A DNA stretch of 64,000 bases from Selenomonadales bacterium 4137-cl (lineage in GTDB: Bacteria; Bacillota; Negativicutes; Sporomusales; UBA7701). Within the stretch, counting starts at the first letter, position 1. The number at the start of each line of letters is the position of its first letter. The stretch lies in NCBI GenBank assembly GCA_032334055.1, contig JAUOZS010000001.1, positions 1,834,501-1,898,500 of the forward strand. The letters are read 5' to 3'. Made by a program: the position numbers and the translations under genes. The notes under the pieces were generated by a model that was not told the origin of the DNA, ran no database searches, and saw nothing but the letters and a program-made list of their open reading frames with translations. Shown in pieces: positions 10,403 to 17,572 of the stretch.

Positions 10403-11335
10403 TCATCCCTTGCTTCTGCGCAGCTTCGCCAAAATCCCGTCCATATCCGCCGGCAGCGGCGCCGTGAAAACCATCTCCGCTCCGCTCGCCGGATGGCGGA
10501 AAGTCAGCTCGGCCGCGTGCAGCGCCTGCCCGTCAATCGGAAAGGGCGAACCCTTCGGCCCGTACTTCGGGTCACCCACCACCGGATGGCCGATATACGC
10601 CATATGTACCCTGATCTGGTGGGTCCGCCCCGTCTCCAGCTTGCACGCCACCAGCGTATACCCCGCGAACCGCTCCAGCACCCGAAACCGCGTCCTGGCC
10701 TCACGGCCGCGCTCGGCATCCACCGCCATCTTCTTGCGGTCGGTCCGGTGGCGGCCAATCGGAGCGTCGACCAGCCCCTCCTCCGCCTTCACATTGCCGT
10801 GAACCAGCGCCAGATACTTTCGGCCGGCCGTCCGGTCCTTTATCTGTCTGGCCAGACTGGCATGGGCGCGGTCGCTCTTTGCCGCCACCATCACCCCGGA
10901 GGTATCCTTATCGAGCCGGTGCACGATCCCTGGTCGAACCTCGCCGCCCACCCCCGACAAATCGTCGCAGCGGGCCAACAACGCGTTTACCAGCGTCCCA
11001 CGCCAGTTGCCGGCCGCCGGATGAACCACCATCCCCCGCGGCTTGTTCACCACCACCACCTCGGCGTCCTCATACACCACGTCGAGCGGGATGGCCTCGG
11101 CCTCCACCGCCACCGGCTCGGGAGGCGGCACCGTCAGAGACACCGTCTCACCCGGCTGCACCTTGTGGTTGGCCTTGGCCGGCCGGCCCTGCACCGTCGC
11201 CAGCCCGTCGGCGATCAGCCGCTGGACGCGGGAACGCGACAGCTCCGGCGCCTGGCGGGCCAGGAACACATCAACGCGCTCCCCTCTATCGGCCTCAGTC
11301 GCCTCAAACAGGCGCGTCTCCCCCGTCATCCTCAT
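10403..11335 (-). CDS. rluD: RluD-type 23S rRNA pseudouridine synthase
   Basis: 310-aa pseudouridine synthase of the RluA/RluD family with an N-terminal S4 RNA-binding domain (about residues 17-64) and the catalytic motif HRLDKDTSG with D142. The C-terminal GRTHQIRVHMAYIGHPVVGD block is complete. Family members modify helix 69 of 23S rRNA; the exact sites here are not known. The start overlaps the 3' end of lspA by 32 bases, suggesting translational coupling. An ATG two codons downstream (11329) is an alternative start. Confidence 0.93.
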   Translation of the reverse strand: MRMTGETRLFEATEADRGERVDVFLARQAPELSRSRVQRLIADGLATVQGRPAKANHKVQPGETVSLTVPPPEPVAVEAEAIPLDVVYEDAEVVVVNKPRGMVVHPAAGNWRGTLVNALLARCDDLSGVGGEVRPGIVHRLDKDTSGVMVAAKSDRAHASLARQIKDRTAGRKYLALVHGNVKAEEGLVDAPIGRHRTDRKKMAVDAERGREARTRFRVLERFAGYTLVACKLETGRTHQIRVHMAYIGHPVVGDPKYGPKGSPFPIDGQALHAAELTFRHPASGAEMVFTAPLPADMDGILAKLRRSKG

Positions 11336-11777
11336 CAGCCTTTCTTCCGGGCGGGAACAAAATCGAATACACGATCAGCGCCACCCCGACAACAATCGCT
11401 ATATCGGCCACGTTAAACACCGGCCATACGCGAAAATCGAAAAAGTCCACCACATATCCCGTCTTCAGGCGGTCGATGGCGTTGCCGGCCGCCCCGCCCG
11501 TCTGCAGGGCCACGCCGAGCCGCAGCAAACCGTAGCCCGCCGGTATGCGGGGATACAAATACACGATAACGGCCAGCAGCAGCAAAGCCACCGCCACGAA
11601 AAACCACCGCTGGTGCTCGAGAATTCCGAACGCCGCCCCGGGATTCAGGACATAAGTAATGTGAAAAATGCCGGGAATCACCGGAACCGACGCACCCGGC
11701 GCCATATTCGCCTGCAAATAAGCCTTGGACACCTGATCGAGAGCAATCACCGCCAGGGCCAGTATAATGATCGGCAC
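11304..11777 (-). CDS. lspA: lipoprotein signal peptidase (signal peptidase II)
   Basis: 157-aa membrane aspartyl protease that cleaves signal peptides of diacylglyceryl-modified prolipoproteins. Four hydrophobic segments are visible. The two catalytic aspartates are D102 in GNAIDR and D125 in FNVADIAI. It opens the lspA-rluD-pyrR unit. A potential client in the window is the GerC-like lipoprotein at 59719-60909. Confidence 0.95.
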   Translation of the reverse strand: MPIIILALAVIALDQVSKAYLQANMAPGASVPVIPGIFHITYVLNPGAAFGILEHQRWFFVAVALLLLAVIVYLYPRIPAGYGLLRLGVALQTGGAAGNAIDRLKTGYVVDFFDFRVWPVFNVADIAIVVGVALIVYSILFPPGRKADEDDGGDAPV

Positions 11778-11805
11778 GCGCTATTCTCTCCTATCCTTCC
11801 ACCTA

Positions 11806-12171
11806 TCACAAAGCCTTCAGCAACAGCGCCGCCGAAGCCTCGTTCGTTGCCACCGGCACATTATGAACGTCGCACACCCTCAGCAGCGCCGTAATATCGG
11901 GCTCATGCGGCTGGGCCGTCAGCGGATCGCGGAGGAACACCACCGCATCCACCGCCCCGCAGGCGATCAGCGCCCCGATCTGTAAATCGCCGCCCATCGG
12001 GCCGGACAAATACGCCTTCACCGCCAGCCCCGTCTCCCCGGACACCAGACCGCCGGTCGTGGCCGTGGCGATCAGATTATAGCCCGCGAGCGACTCGCGG
12101 TGCGCCGCCACGAAGGCGAGCATCTCCTGCTTCTTACGGTCGTGCGCGATCAACGCAATCGTTTTCCTCAT
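11806..12171 (-). CDS. mgsA: methylglyoxal synthase
   Basis: 121-aa enzyme that converts dihydroxyacetone phosphate to methylglyoxal and phosphate, a bypass of lower glycolysis used when phosphorylated sugars accumulate. The N-terminal [10 protein letters not shown], the catalytic aspartate in [12 protein letters not shown] (D62) and [14 protein letters not shown] are all conserved. Length is close to the minimum for the family. It sits upstream of lspA on the same strand with a 28-base gap and may share a transcript. Confidence 0.93.
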   Translation of the reverse strand: MRKTIALIAHDRKKQEMLAFVAAHRESLAGYNLIATATTGGLVSGETGLAVKAYLSGPMGGDLQIGALIACGAVDAVVFLRDPLTAQPHEPDITALLRVCDVHNVPVATNEASAALLLKAL

Positions 12172-12235
12172 CCGTAAACCTCATTTATTTTTTCCCTGGC
12201 ATATCCATAATACTCAATTTTAGCCACAACGTAAA

Positions 12236-12259
12236 GAAGCGTAGCTCCAGCTACGCTTC
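12236..12259. terminator. hairpin between the ferredoxin gene and mgsA
   Basis: A perfect 10-bp stem, GAAGCGTAGC with its complement, around a four-base loop, placed 15 bases after the ferredoxin stop. On the minus strand it is followed by a short T stretch. Confidence 0.65.
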
Positions 12260-12273
12260 CGACACGACCCCTA

Positions 12274-12441
12274 TTACTGGCCAGGGCTGATAGCCCCCAC
12301 CGGACAGACCGCCGCGCAAGAGCCGCAATCAACACACTGGTCGCCGATGACGTATTGGGCGTCTCCCTCGGTAATCGCGCCTACCGGGCAGGTTGCCGCG
12401 CACGCGCCGCACTTGATGCACTCGCTGCTGATTACATACAT
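12274..12441 (-). CDS. 2[4Fe-4S] ferredoxin, 55 aa
   Basis: Small clostridial-type ferredoxin. The two cluster motifs are CIKCGACAATCPVGA (C8, C11, C14, C18) and CVDCGSCAAVCPVGA (C36, C39, C42, C46); each set gives three ligands to one cubane and the fourth to the other, as in all such ferredoxins. ATG at 12441 lies behind an AGGAGGTGA Shine-Dalgarno. It is a low-potential one-electron carrier, likely for hydrogenase, pyruvate:ferredoxin oxidoreductase or similar enzymes elsewhere. The gene is monocistronic, bounded by its own hairpin terminator. Confidence 0.96.
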   Translation of the reverse strand: MYVISSECIKCGACAATCPVGAITEGDAQYVIGDQCVDCGSCAAVCPVGAISPGQ

Positions 12442-12519
12442 GAGTACTATTCACCTCCTGAAACATCGCTGAAAATATTATACCAAATCAATGGAAAAAA
12501 AACCATGGACAAATACAAA

Positions 12520-13221
12520 TCATTCCTTATGGGAAAAAAGCCGCTGCTCGATCTCGTTGCGGTAATAATAAACCAAACCACTCACCAGGAGCAGCAGCGT
12601 CGTAATCACGATCGCCCAACGGATTCCGCGGGTCAGGTGCTGCCCCAGGAACGAATACAGCACGATCGCCGGCGTCTGGCCGATACCCGTCGCCAGCACA
12701 TACTGCTGCAGGCTTATCGCCGTAAGCCCAGCCCCGTAGCTTATCACCTTAAAAGGGACGACCGGCGTAAGCCTGGTCACGAACACCGCCATCACCCCGT
12801 GCCGCTTGAAAAACTGATCAGTCATATCGAGATACTTCGGACGCACGAACTTCTCCACCGCCGGCCGGCCATACCAACGGGCGATGCCGAAATCCAGCAC
12901 AGCTCCGGCCAGCGCCCCGATCCACGAATAAAGCGCCCCGTACTCCCAACCGAAAATCCAGGCGTTCGTAATCGTCACCGCCAGCCCCGGCACCAGCGGC
13001 ACCATCGACTGCACCGTCATCAGCGCGATCGACGTCAACGGCGCCCACACACCGTAAGCGAGAATAAACAGCCTCAGCCCCTCGAAATCGCGATGGTGGA
13101 GATAGCCGACACCCGTCGCCACAAACTCCCTCACCCCGGGCACGAAAAAATACGCCGCCACGGCGCCGGCCAAAACCGCTCCCTTCATAACATACAGGCT
13201 TCTGCACGTCGGCTCGGCCAC
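12520..13221 (-). CDS. TVP38/TMEM64 family membrane protein
   Basis: 233-aa integral membrane protein of the DedA/VTT superfamily with about six hydrophobic segments. The VTT-domain centre is visible as PLVPGLAVTITNAWIFG and the glycine-rich WIGALAGAVLDFGIARWYGR, followed by FVTRLTPVVPFKVISYGAG. Members are linked to lipid scrambling or envelope homeostasis, but no function can be assigned to this one. GTG at 13221 has a GGGGGG element eight bases upstream; ATG at 13188 is possible but has no clear ribosome site. Confidence 0.82.
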   Translation of the reverse strand: MAEPTCRSLYVMKGAVLAGAVAAYFFVPGVREFVATGVGYLHHRDFEGLRLFILAYGVWAPLTSIALMTVQSMVPLVPGLAVTITNAWIFGWEYGALYSWIGALAGAVLDFGIARWYGRPAVEKFVRPKYLDMTDQFFKRHGVMAVFVTRLTPVVPFKVISYGAGLTAISLQQYVLATGIGQTPAIVLYSFLGQHLTRGIRWAIVITTLLLLVSGLVYYYRNEIEQRLFSHKE

Positions 13222-13319
13222 GACACGCGCCCCCCGCTTCGCCTTCCGCTATATATTAGTCGCCGTCGGCCGATTCGTGCCGCCGGCACGCAAATAATCG
13301 CACCATACGCCGGTACGGA

Positions 13320-13547
13320 CTACTTGCCGCGCCCCTTCCTGCCAGCCGGACCCTTAGCGTCCTTCGGCGCACTGCGCCGCTTCAGCCAGGTAGTCGCCCA
13401 CAGCGCCACACAGCCGACCGCAAAACCAACCATCAGCAGCCACGGGATATTGACCCCTTCGCCGCCTTTTTCGCTAGACCACAACGCCAGCCCGCCGATT
13501 ATCACCGTCGCGATACTGACGATAAAATTCCGCAAAACGACATTCAC
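13320..13547 (-). CDS. small two-helix membrane protein (hypothetical)
   Basis: 75-aa protein not recognised. Two hydrophobic helices (about residues 5-23 and 34-52) are joined by a short charged loop (SSEKGGEG), and the tail is very basic (KRRSAPKDAKGPAGRKGRGK), predicting a cytoplasmic C-terminus. GTG at 13547 is preceded by AAAGGAG at good spacing, supporting a real gene. It is about 100 bases upstream of the TVP38-like gene on the same strand. Confidence 0.65.
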   Translation of the reverse strand: MNVVLRNFIVSIATVIIGGLALWSSEKGGEGVNIPWLLMVGFAVGCVALWATTWLKRRSAPKDAKGPAGRKGRGK

Positions 13548-13739
13548 GCTATAAACTCCTTTTCCTTCACATCCTAAAATAGTTTATCCGCGCCAACCGT
13601 AAAATCCTGCCGGTCTTGCGCAAGAAATATGCAAGAAGAACCCGCCCGCCTCCACCATATTCCCCACGCCCTATCTTTCTACCAATCCGGTAGCCTTTGG
13701 CATATCCGGGCTAAACCTCCTCCCCCAGCGACGGAGCGC

Positions 13740-14093
13740 CTAGCCGGGCCGCCGGCAGGCGACGCAGCGCGTCTCCCAGGGTAACTCCTCCAACCGGTCG
13801 GCGTCGATCTCCCGGCCGCACCTCCCGCACACCCCGAACGCGCCCCCCGCAAGCCTCTCCAGCGCCGCCTCCACCTCCGCCAGCAACACACAGGCGTTTT
13901 CCCTCAGCACCGCGCGCTCGAAAACCGCCACGCCAGCATCCGCGGGGTGGGTAGCGCACACCGGCGGCCCGCCCGGTGAAACGCTTGCCGTATCGCCTAT
14001 GCCTGCCTCCTCCATCCGGGCGATCGCCAACAGCAGCCGCTTCCTCGTATCCTCCAGATCCTCGCGAAAATGCGCCAGCATCTGCCGGTCCAA
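13740..14093 (-). CDS. TraR/DksA-type C4 zinc-finger protein
   Basis: 117-aa protein with an N-terminal helical region and a C-terminal four-cysteine zinc finger, CGRCG...CVAC, matching the DksA/TraR/YteA class. DksA relatives bind the RNA polymerase secondary channel; short Firmicutes versions are often called YteA-like and are poorly characterised. TTG at 14093 is chosen because GGAGGG lies six bases upstream; the first ATG is four codons later and too far from it. The segment between the helix pair and the finger is rich in Pro, Ala and Thr. Confidence 0.8.
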   Translation of the reverse strand: MDRQMLAHFREDLEDTRKRLLLAIARMEEAGIGDTASVSPGGPPVCATHPADAGVAVFERAVLRENACVLLAEVEAALERLAGGAFGVCGRCGREIDADRLEELPWETRCVACRRPG

Positions 14094-14104
14094 GCCAATC
14101 CCTC

Positions 14105-14635
14105 CTAGTGCAAAACCTTAGTCACATCCGCCACCCGCAAACGTTCCTTCGCCTCATCGTCGTTCTCCTCATTACTGTAGCCCAGACAAACGATCGCCAC
14201 CGCCCTCAGTCGCGGCGGCGCCTCCACCAGTTCCTGCACCAGGCGCTCGTCGAACGCCCCCACCCAGCATGTCGCAAGCCCCAGCCCCGTCGCCGCCAGC
14301 AGCATATTCTGGGTCGCCGCCGCCGTATCCTGCAGACAGTAAAGCTGCGCGCCCCGCTCCCCGTAGCGCTCGTTCGACCGCGCCGGATCGGCCATCACCA
14401 CCACCACCGTCGGCGCCTCCGCCACCTGGTGCTGCCCGTGGCACGCGTCCGCCAGCCGCCGCTTCAGACCGGAGTTCTGCACCACATAAAAATACCACGG
14501 CTGCAGATTACCGGCGCTCGGCGCCCAGCAAGCCGCCTCCAAAAGCCGCGTCAGCGTCGGCTCCGGCACCGGCACGCTCGTGAACTGCCGTACGGAATGA
14601 GCCTCGCGCATCGCATCGAAAACATCTTTTGTCAC
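14105..14635 (-). CDS. nitroreductase family protein
   Basis: 176-aa FMN-dependent nitroreductase-fold protein. Family marks are HSVRQF (FMN phosphate contact), WAPSAGNLQPWYFYVV and the later LGLATCWVGAF; the C-terminal strand VAIVCLGYSNEE is present. Substrates are unknown: nitroaromatics, quinones or flavins are all possible. An ATG at 14641 touches the GGGAGGA Shine-Dalgarno, so the GTG at 14635, six bases away, is the better start. It follows the DUF5665 gene closely and precedes the DksA-like gene on the same strand. A second nitroreductase is at 41737-42297. Confidence 0.87.
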   Translation of the reverse strand: MTKDVFDAMREAHSVRQFTSVPVPEPTLTRLLEAACWAPSAGNLQPWYFYVVQNSGLKRRLADACHGQHQVAEAPTVVVVMADPARSNERYGERGAQLYCLQDTAAATQNMLLAATGLGLATCWVGAFDERLVQELVEAPPRLRAVAIVCLGYSNEENDDEAKERLRVADVTKVLH

Positions 14636-14651
14636 AAACATTCCTCCCAAT

Positions 14652-14957
14652 TCAAAATCTGCCTTGCCCGTTCGTCTGCTCCACAATCCTCATAACCTCG
14701 GCCACAAACCCGCCAATACCGGGAATATTCAAAAGAATCACCCGGCGCATCAGCTCCAGCATCAGCGCGAAAATCAGCGTCGCCCCGATCGCGATCCCCA
14801 GCCCCCTGGCCAGCCCGGCCGCGAAATTAAGCAGCAAAAGTCGCACCGGTCGCTGCATCAGCTCCACATACCCGGCGACGTTCATCTTTTCCAGATACTG
14901 CGCCAGCCGCTCGAGCTGGGCGGCGATCACATCCGCCCTATCTACGTTCTGCGCCAT
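14652..14957 (-). CDS. DUF5665-type membrane protein
   Basis: 101-aa protein. The N-terminal half is a charged amphipathic helix (LERLAQYLEKMNVAGYVELM), followed by a hydrophobic glycine-rich segment (FAAGLARGLGIAIGATLIFALML) and a second weaker hydrophobic stretch. The arrangement matches the Firmicutes DUF5665 family, of unknown function. ATG at 14957 has GGGGG seven bases upstream; ATG at 14963 is too close. It lies between a structured-RNA candidate and the nitroreductase gene. Confidence 0.72.
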   Translation of the reverse strand: MAQNVDRADVIAAQLERLAQYLEKMNVAGYVELMQRPVRLLLLNFAAGLARGLGIAIGATLIFALMLELMRRVILLNIPGIGGFVAEVMRIVEQTNGQGRF

Positions 14958-15074
14958 CGGCATACCCCCATATTGCCTAGTATCCCCGTGCGCCAGCAAA
15001 TAATAAGGCGGCCGGAATTTCTCCTCCCGCCGCCGCGCTCAAAGCCGCTTTTGTGATTGCTCGCCTTGCTGAGA

Positions 15075-15255
15075 TTAAGAAAGAGAGCCTGCGGTCACCC
15101 CGCAGGCCCTCTAAAGGAGTGTATGCGTATATAATCCGGGAGCTTACGGTCCTAGGACGGTACAGCCCGTTCCCAGAACTTTGGGTCCACGGTTATATCC
15201 CTAAGCACCGGCGTAAAAGCCCGCCTAACCCGCTAAAACCCGCCTTCGCTTCCTC
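15075..15255 (-). ncRNA. candidate structured RNA with intrinsic terminator
   Basis: No credible open frame lies here, but the minus strand folds strongly. An outer stem pairs GGATATAACCG (complement of about 15190-15200) with CGGATTATATAC (complement of 15128-15139). Inside are hairpins CCCA...TGGG (15172-15185), ACGG...CCGT (15157-15170) and the palindrome TCCTAGGA. Upstream is a GGCG...CGCC hairpin (15210-15225). The 3' end is a terminator stem GCCTGCGG/CCGCAGGC (15087-15107) followed by T-rich sequence on the minus strand. The raiA RNA class is one family to test, but no match is established. Confidence 0.5.
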
Positions 15256-15262
15256 CGCCCAA

Positions 15263-15294
15263 ATGAAAACCGGGGCCTCCGCCCCGGTTTTCAT
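15263..15294. terminator. terminator of the MFS gene
   Basis: Perfect 14-bp stem ATGAAAACCGGGGC around a four-base loop. The MFS stop codon (15291-15293) lies inside the right arm. Confidence 0.8.
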
Positions 15295-16481
15295 CCTTCC
15301 AAATGCTTATCCTCGATCCGCGAAAACAGCCCCCCGGCGATAAGCCCTGCACCGAGAATAATCATCGTATTCGCCACCGACCAATCCGCCAACAGGCCAA
15401 TCAACGGATTGACCGCCACGATCGCCAACGTCCGGCACATCGAGGTCGCCGACAACACCGTCGCCCGCTTGTCTGAGGGGATGTGCCGATTCATATACGC
15501 GCTGAAAACCGCCACCCGCGGCAAGCTGAAAGTGAAGCCCGCCACAATCAGTACCGCCACCGCCGCCAGACTGTCCGTCAGCCCCAGCAGTACGTACGCA
15601 ACGCCCGCCGTCGTCACCGACGCCGTCAGCAGCCGCCGCTTCGACCCCAGCACCCCCTCCAGCCGCTCTACATTGCTCAAAAACCCGATCTGGCCCAGGC
15701 ACGCCGCCGCATGGACAACCCCGTAATACGCCACCGGCAACCCAGCCGCGGCCAACAACGGCTGATAGAGCCAGATAAGCCCCCACGCCAGCGCGCTAGT
15801 CACCGCCAGCTCGGCCGTAAGCAGCAGCAGTGCCCGGTTGGTCGCGAAAAACCGTCCTCCCTCGCGAAGGATCGTCATATAGCCCTGCCTGGGTGCGCCC
15901 GCCTCCCGCACCGGCGGCTCCTTTAGTGAACAGGCCAGCGCGAGCGCAGCCAGCGCCGGCAGCACGTAAAACCGCAGCGGCGCATCGTAGCCGAAATGTC
16001 CCGCGATGAAGCCGCCTGCAACAGCCGCCACAACAATGCCCCCAAGCTTGAACGACTCCATCGCCGCCAGCGTCCGTTTCGCCCCGCTCTCCAGCCCGGA
16101 AGCCTTCAGGCTGTCGTAGGCCAGCGCCTCGTCCGCCCCCGAATGGAGCGTAAACGCCGCGGCGAACAACACCTCGGCCGTCAAAAAAACGTGATAATCA
16201 GGTTTGCTCACATATAACAGCGCCGCCACCGCCGCGATAAGGCTACCCGCCATCAGCGACGCCCGTCGGCCGAGAAAATCAGCCACCGTTCCGGTAGGCA
16301 CCTCAAGGAGAAAAATCCATAGCATGAACCACGAATTCAGGAACAGCACCTGCGAAAGCTTCAAACCGCCCCACTCGGTATAAAAGGGGATCAAGACCGC
16401 CGAGAAAAAGTGCATCCAAAAAAACAGCCGGATACCCATCAATTTCCAAATATTAGCTTCATATCCATGCTGCGGGGACAT
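15291..16481 (-). CDS. MFS transporter
   Basis: 396-aa integral membrane protein with about 12 hydrophobic segments. The loop between helices 2 and 3 carries the MFS A-motif variant GTVADFLGRRASL. The family imports or exports many small molecules; the substrate cannot be named, though the overall look is that of drug/metabolite efflux subfamilies. ATG at 16481 follows a GGAGGGGGG stretch about ten bases upstream. It stands alone between two intrinsic terminators. Confidence 0.85.
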   Translation of the reverse strand: MSPQHGYEANIWKLMGIRLFFWMHFFSAVLIPFYTEWGGLKLSQVLFLNSWFMLWIFLLEVPTGTVADFLGRRASLMAGSLIAAVAALLYVSKPDYHVFLTAEVLFAAAFTLHSGADEALAYDSLKASGLESGAKRTLAAMESFKLGGIVVAAVAGGFIAGHFGYDAPLRFYVLPALAALALACSLKEPPVREAGAPRQGYMTILREGGRFFATNRALLLLTAELAVTSALAWGLIWLYQPLLAAAGLPVAYYGVVHAAACLGQIGFLSNVERLEGVLGSKRRLLTASVTTAGVAYVLLGLTDSLAAVAVLIVAGFTFSLPRVAVFSAYMNRHIPSDKRATVLSATSMCRTLAIVAVNPLIGLLADWSVANTMIILGAGLIAGGLFSRIEDKHLEG

Positions 16482-16562
16482 CTATCCCCCCTCCTTTCCG
16501 CAGGGCAATTTTTCCAATTATAGACCGAATCCCCGCCCCCGTCAACCCTCCTCCGCTCAAAC

Positions 16563-16590
16563 AAAAACCGGGGCCTCCGCCCCGGTTTTT
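16563..16590. terminator. terminator of the soluble chemoreceptor gene
   Basis: AAAAACCGGGGC stem with a four-base loop and flanking A/T runs, 15 bases after the stop at 16605. It is almost the same sequence as the hairpin at 15263-15294. Confidence 0.8.
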
Positions 16591-16604
16591 CAATCATCGT
16601 CCTG

Positions 16605-17456
16605 TCACTCCGTAAACTGATACATCTTCAGCGACGCATCCTGCAGATCGCGGGCGAGCGTGGTAAGCTGCTCGCTCTCCTTGGCGATCTCCTGCACGGA
16701 CGACGCCTGATCGACGATATTCGCATCGATATCGTCCACCATGCCGCCGAGATTGCCCACGCCGTTCTGGATGCGCTTCAGCGACGCCGTGATGCTCTTC
16801 ACCGACTCGGCGCTAACCCCGGCCAGCTTGCGCACCTCCTCGGCCACCACCCCGAAGCCCCGGCCCATCTCGCCCACCCGCGCCGCCTCGATGGCGGCGT
16901 TCAGACCCAGCAGGTTGGTCTGCTCGGCCACATTGCGGATAAAGCTCACGATTTCGTCCGTCTCCTTGGTGAACTTCAGCAGCTCGCCGCTCAGCTCCTC
17001 CAGCTTCTTGCTGGCCGCGGACAGCTCGCTCGACTTCGCCGCCAGCTCTTCCAAATTGGCGTTCATCGTCTCCGAAGACTGGGACAGCTTCGCCGCCCCA
17101 CCCGTCAACCGCAGGTAGCCCTCCACCGTTCCGGTCGTCGTCACCACCCCGGCCGCCCTGTCCCCGTCCATGATCGGCATCGCGCAGACAACATAAGCCA
17201 CCCCGTGGGCCGACTTCTCCTGCGGTACCAGGCGGACGATCCGCCGCTTGCCTTCCATCGCCTCGGCGGACACCTTGCCCTTCATCTGCTCGCCGGCCTT
17301 ATACTTCAGGTCGAGATCGCCCCCCGGCGCGTACGCGGTAATGATCCCGTCCTTTACCACCGACACCCCCAGGCTCAGCGGGGTAGCGTCGTCGAGATAC
17401 GGGGCAACGATCTTGAACGCCTCCAGCACCTCTTCAGCCGTATACTCTTCTGCCAT
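16605..17456 (-). CDS. soluble methyl-accepting chemotaxis-like signal transducer
   Basis: 283-aa protein with no transmembrane segment or HAMP domain. Residues 1-110 form a small sensor-like domain; the rest is a short MCP signalling coiled coil with the conserved hairpin tip [20 protein letters not shown]...[15 protein letters not shown], which contacts CheA/CheW. It resembles short cytoplasmic transducers such as B. subtilis YfmS. ATG at 17456 has GGGAGG five bases upstream; the much longer open frame (to 17843) overlaps the ileS terminator and is not coding. It is monocistronic. Ligand unknown. Confidence 0.88.
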   Translation of the reverse strand: MAEEYTAEEVLEAFKIVAPYLDDATPLSLGVSVVKDGIITAYAPGGDLDLKYKAGEQMKGKVSAEAMEGKRRIVRLVPQEKSAHGVAYVVCAMPIMDGDRAAGVVTTTGTVEGYLRLTGGAAKLSQSSETMNANLEELAAKSSELSAASKKLEELSGELLKFTKETDEIVSFIRNVAEQTNLLGLNAAIEAARVGEMGRGFGVVAEEVRKLAGVSAESVKSITASLKRIQNGVGNLGGMVDDIDANIVDQASSVQEIAKESEQLTTLARDLQDASLKMYQFTE

Positions 17457-17536
17457 GTCAGCCTCCCGTGCAAAAGTAATCCTCGACATAATTCGCCAAC
17501 CGTTTCCATTTTCCTGCAAAACCGGCAAAAAACGAG

Positions 17537-17567
17537 AAACCCCGGAGGATCGTTGCCTCCGGGGTTT
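17537..17567. terminator. terminator of ileS
   Basis: Perfect 12-bp stem AAACCCCGGAGG around a seven-base loop, six bases after the ileS stop. Confidence 0.85.
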
Positions 17568-17572
17568 ATATC

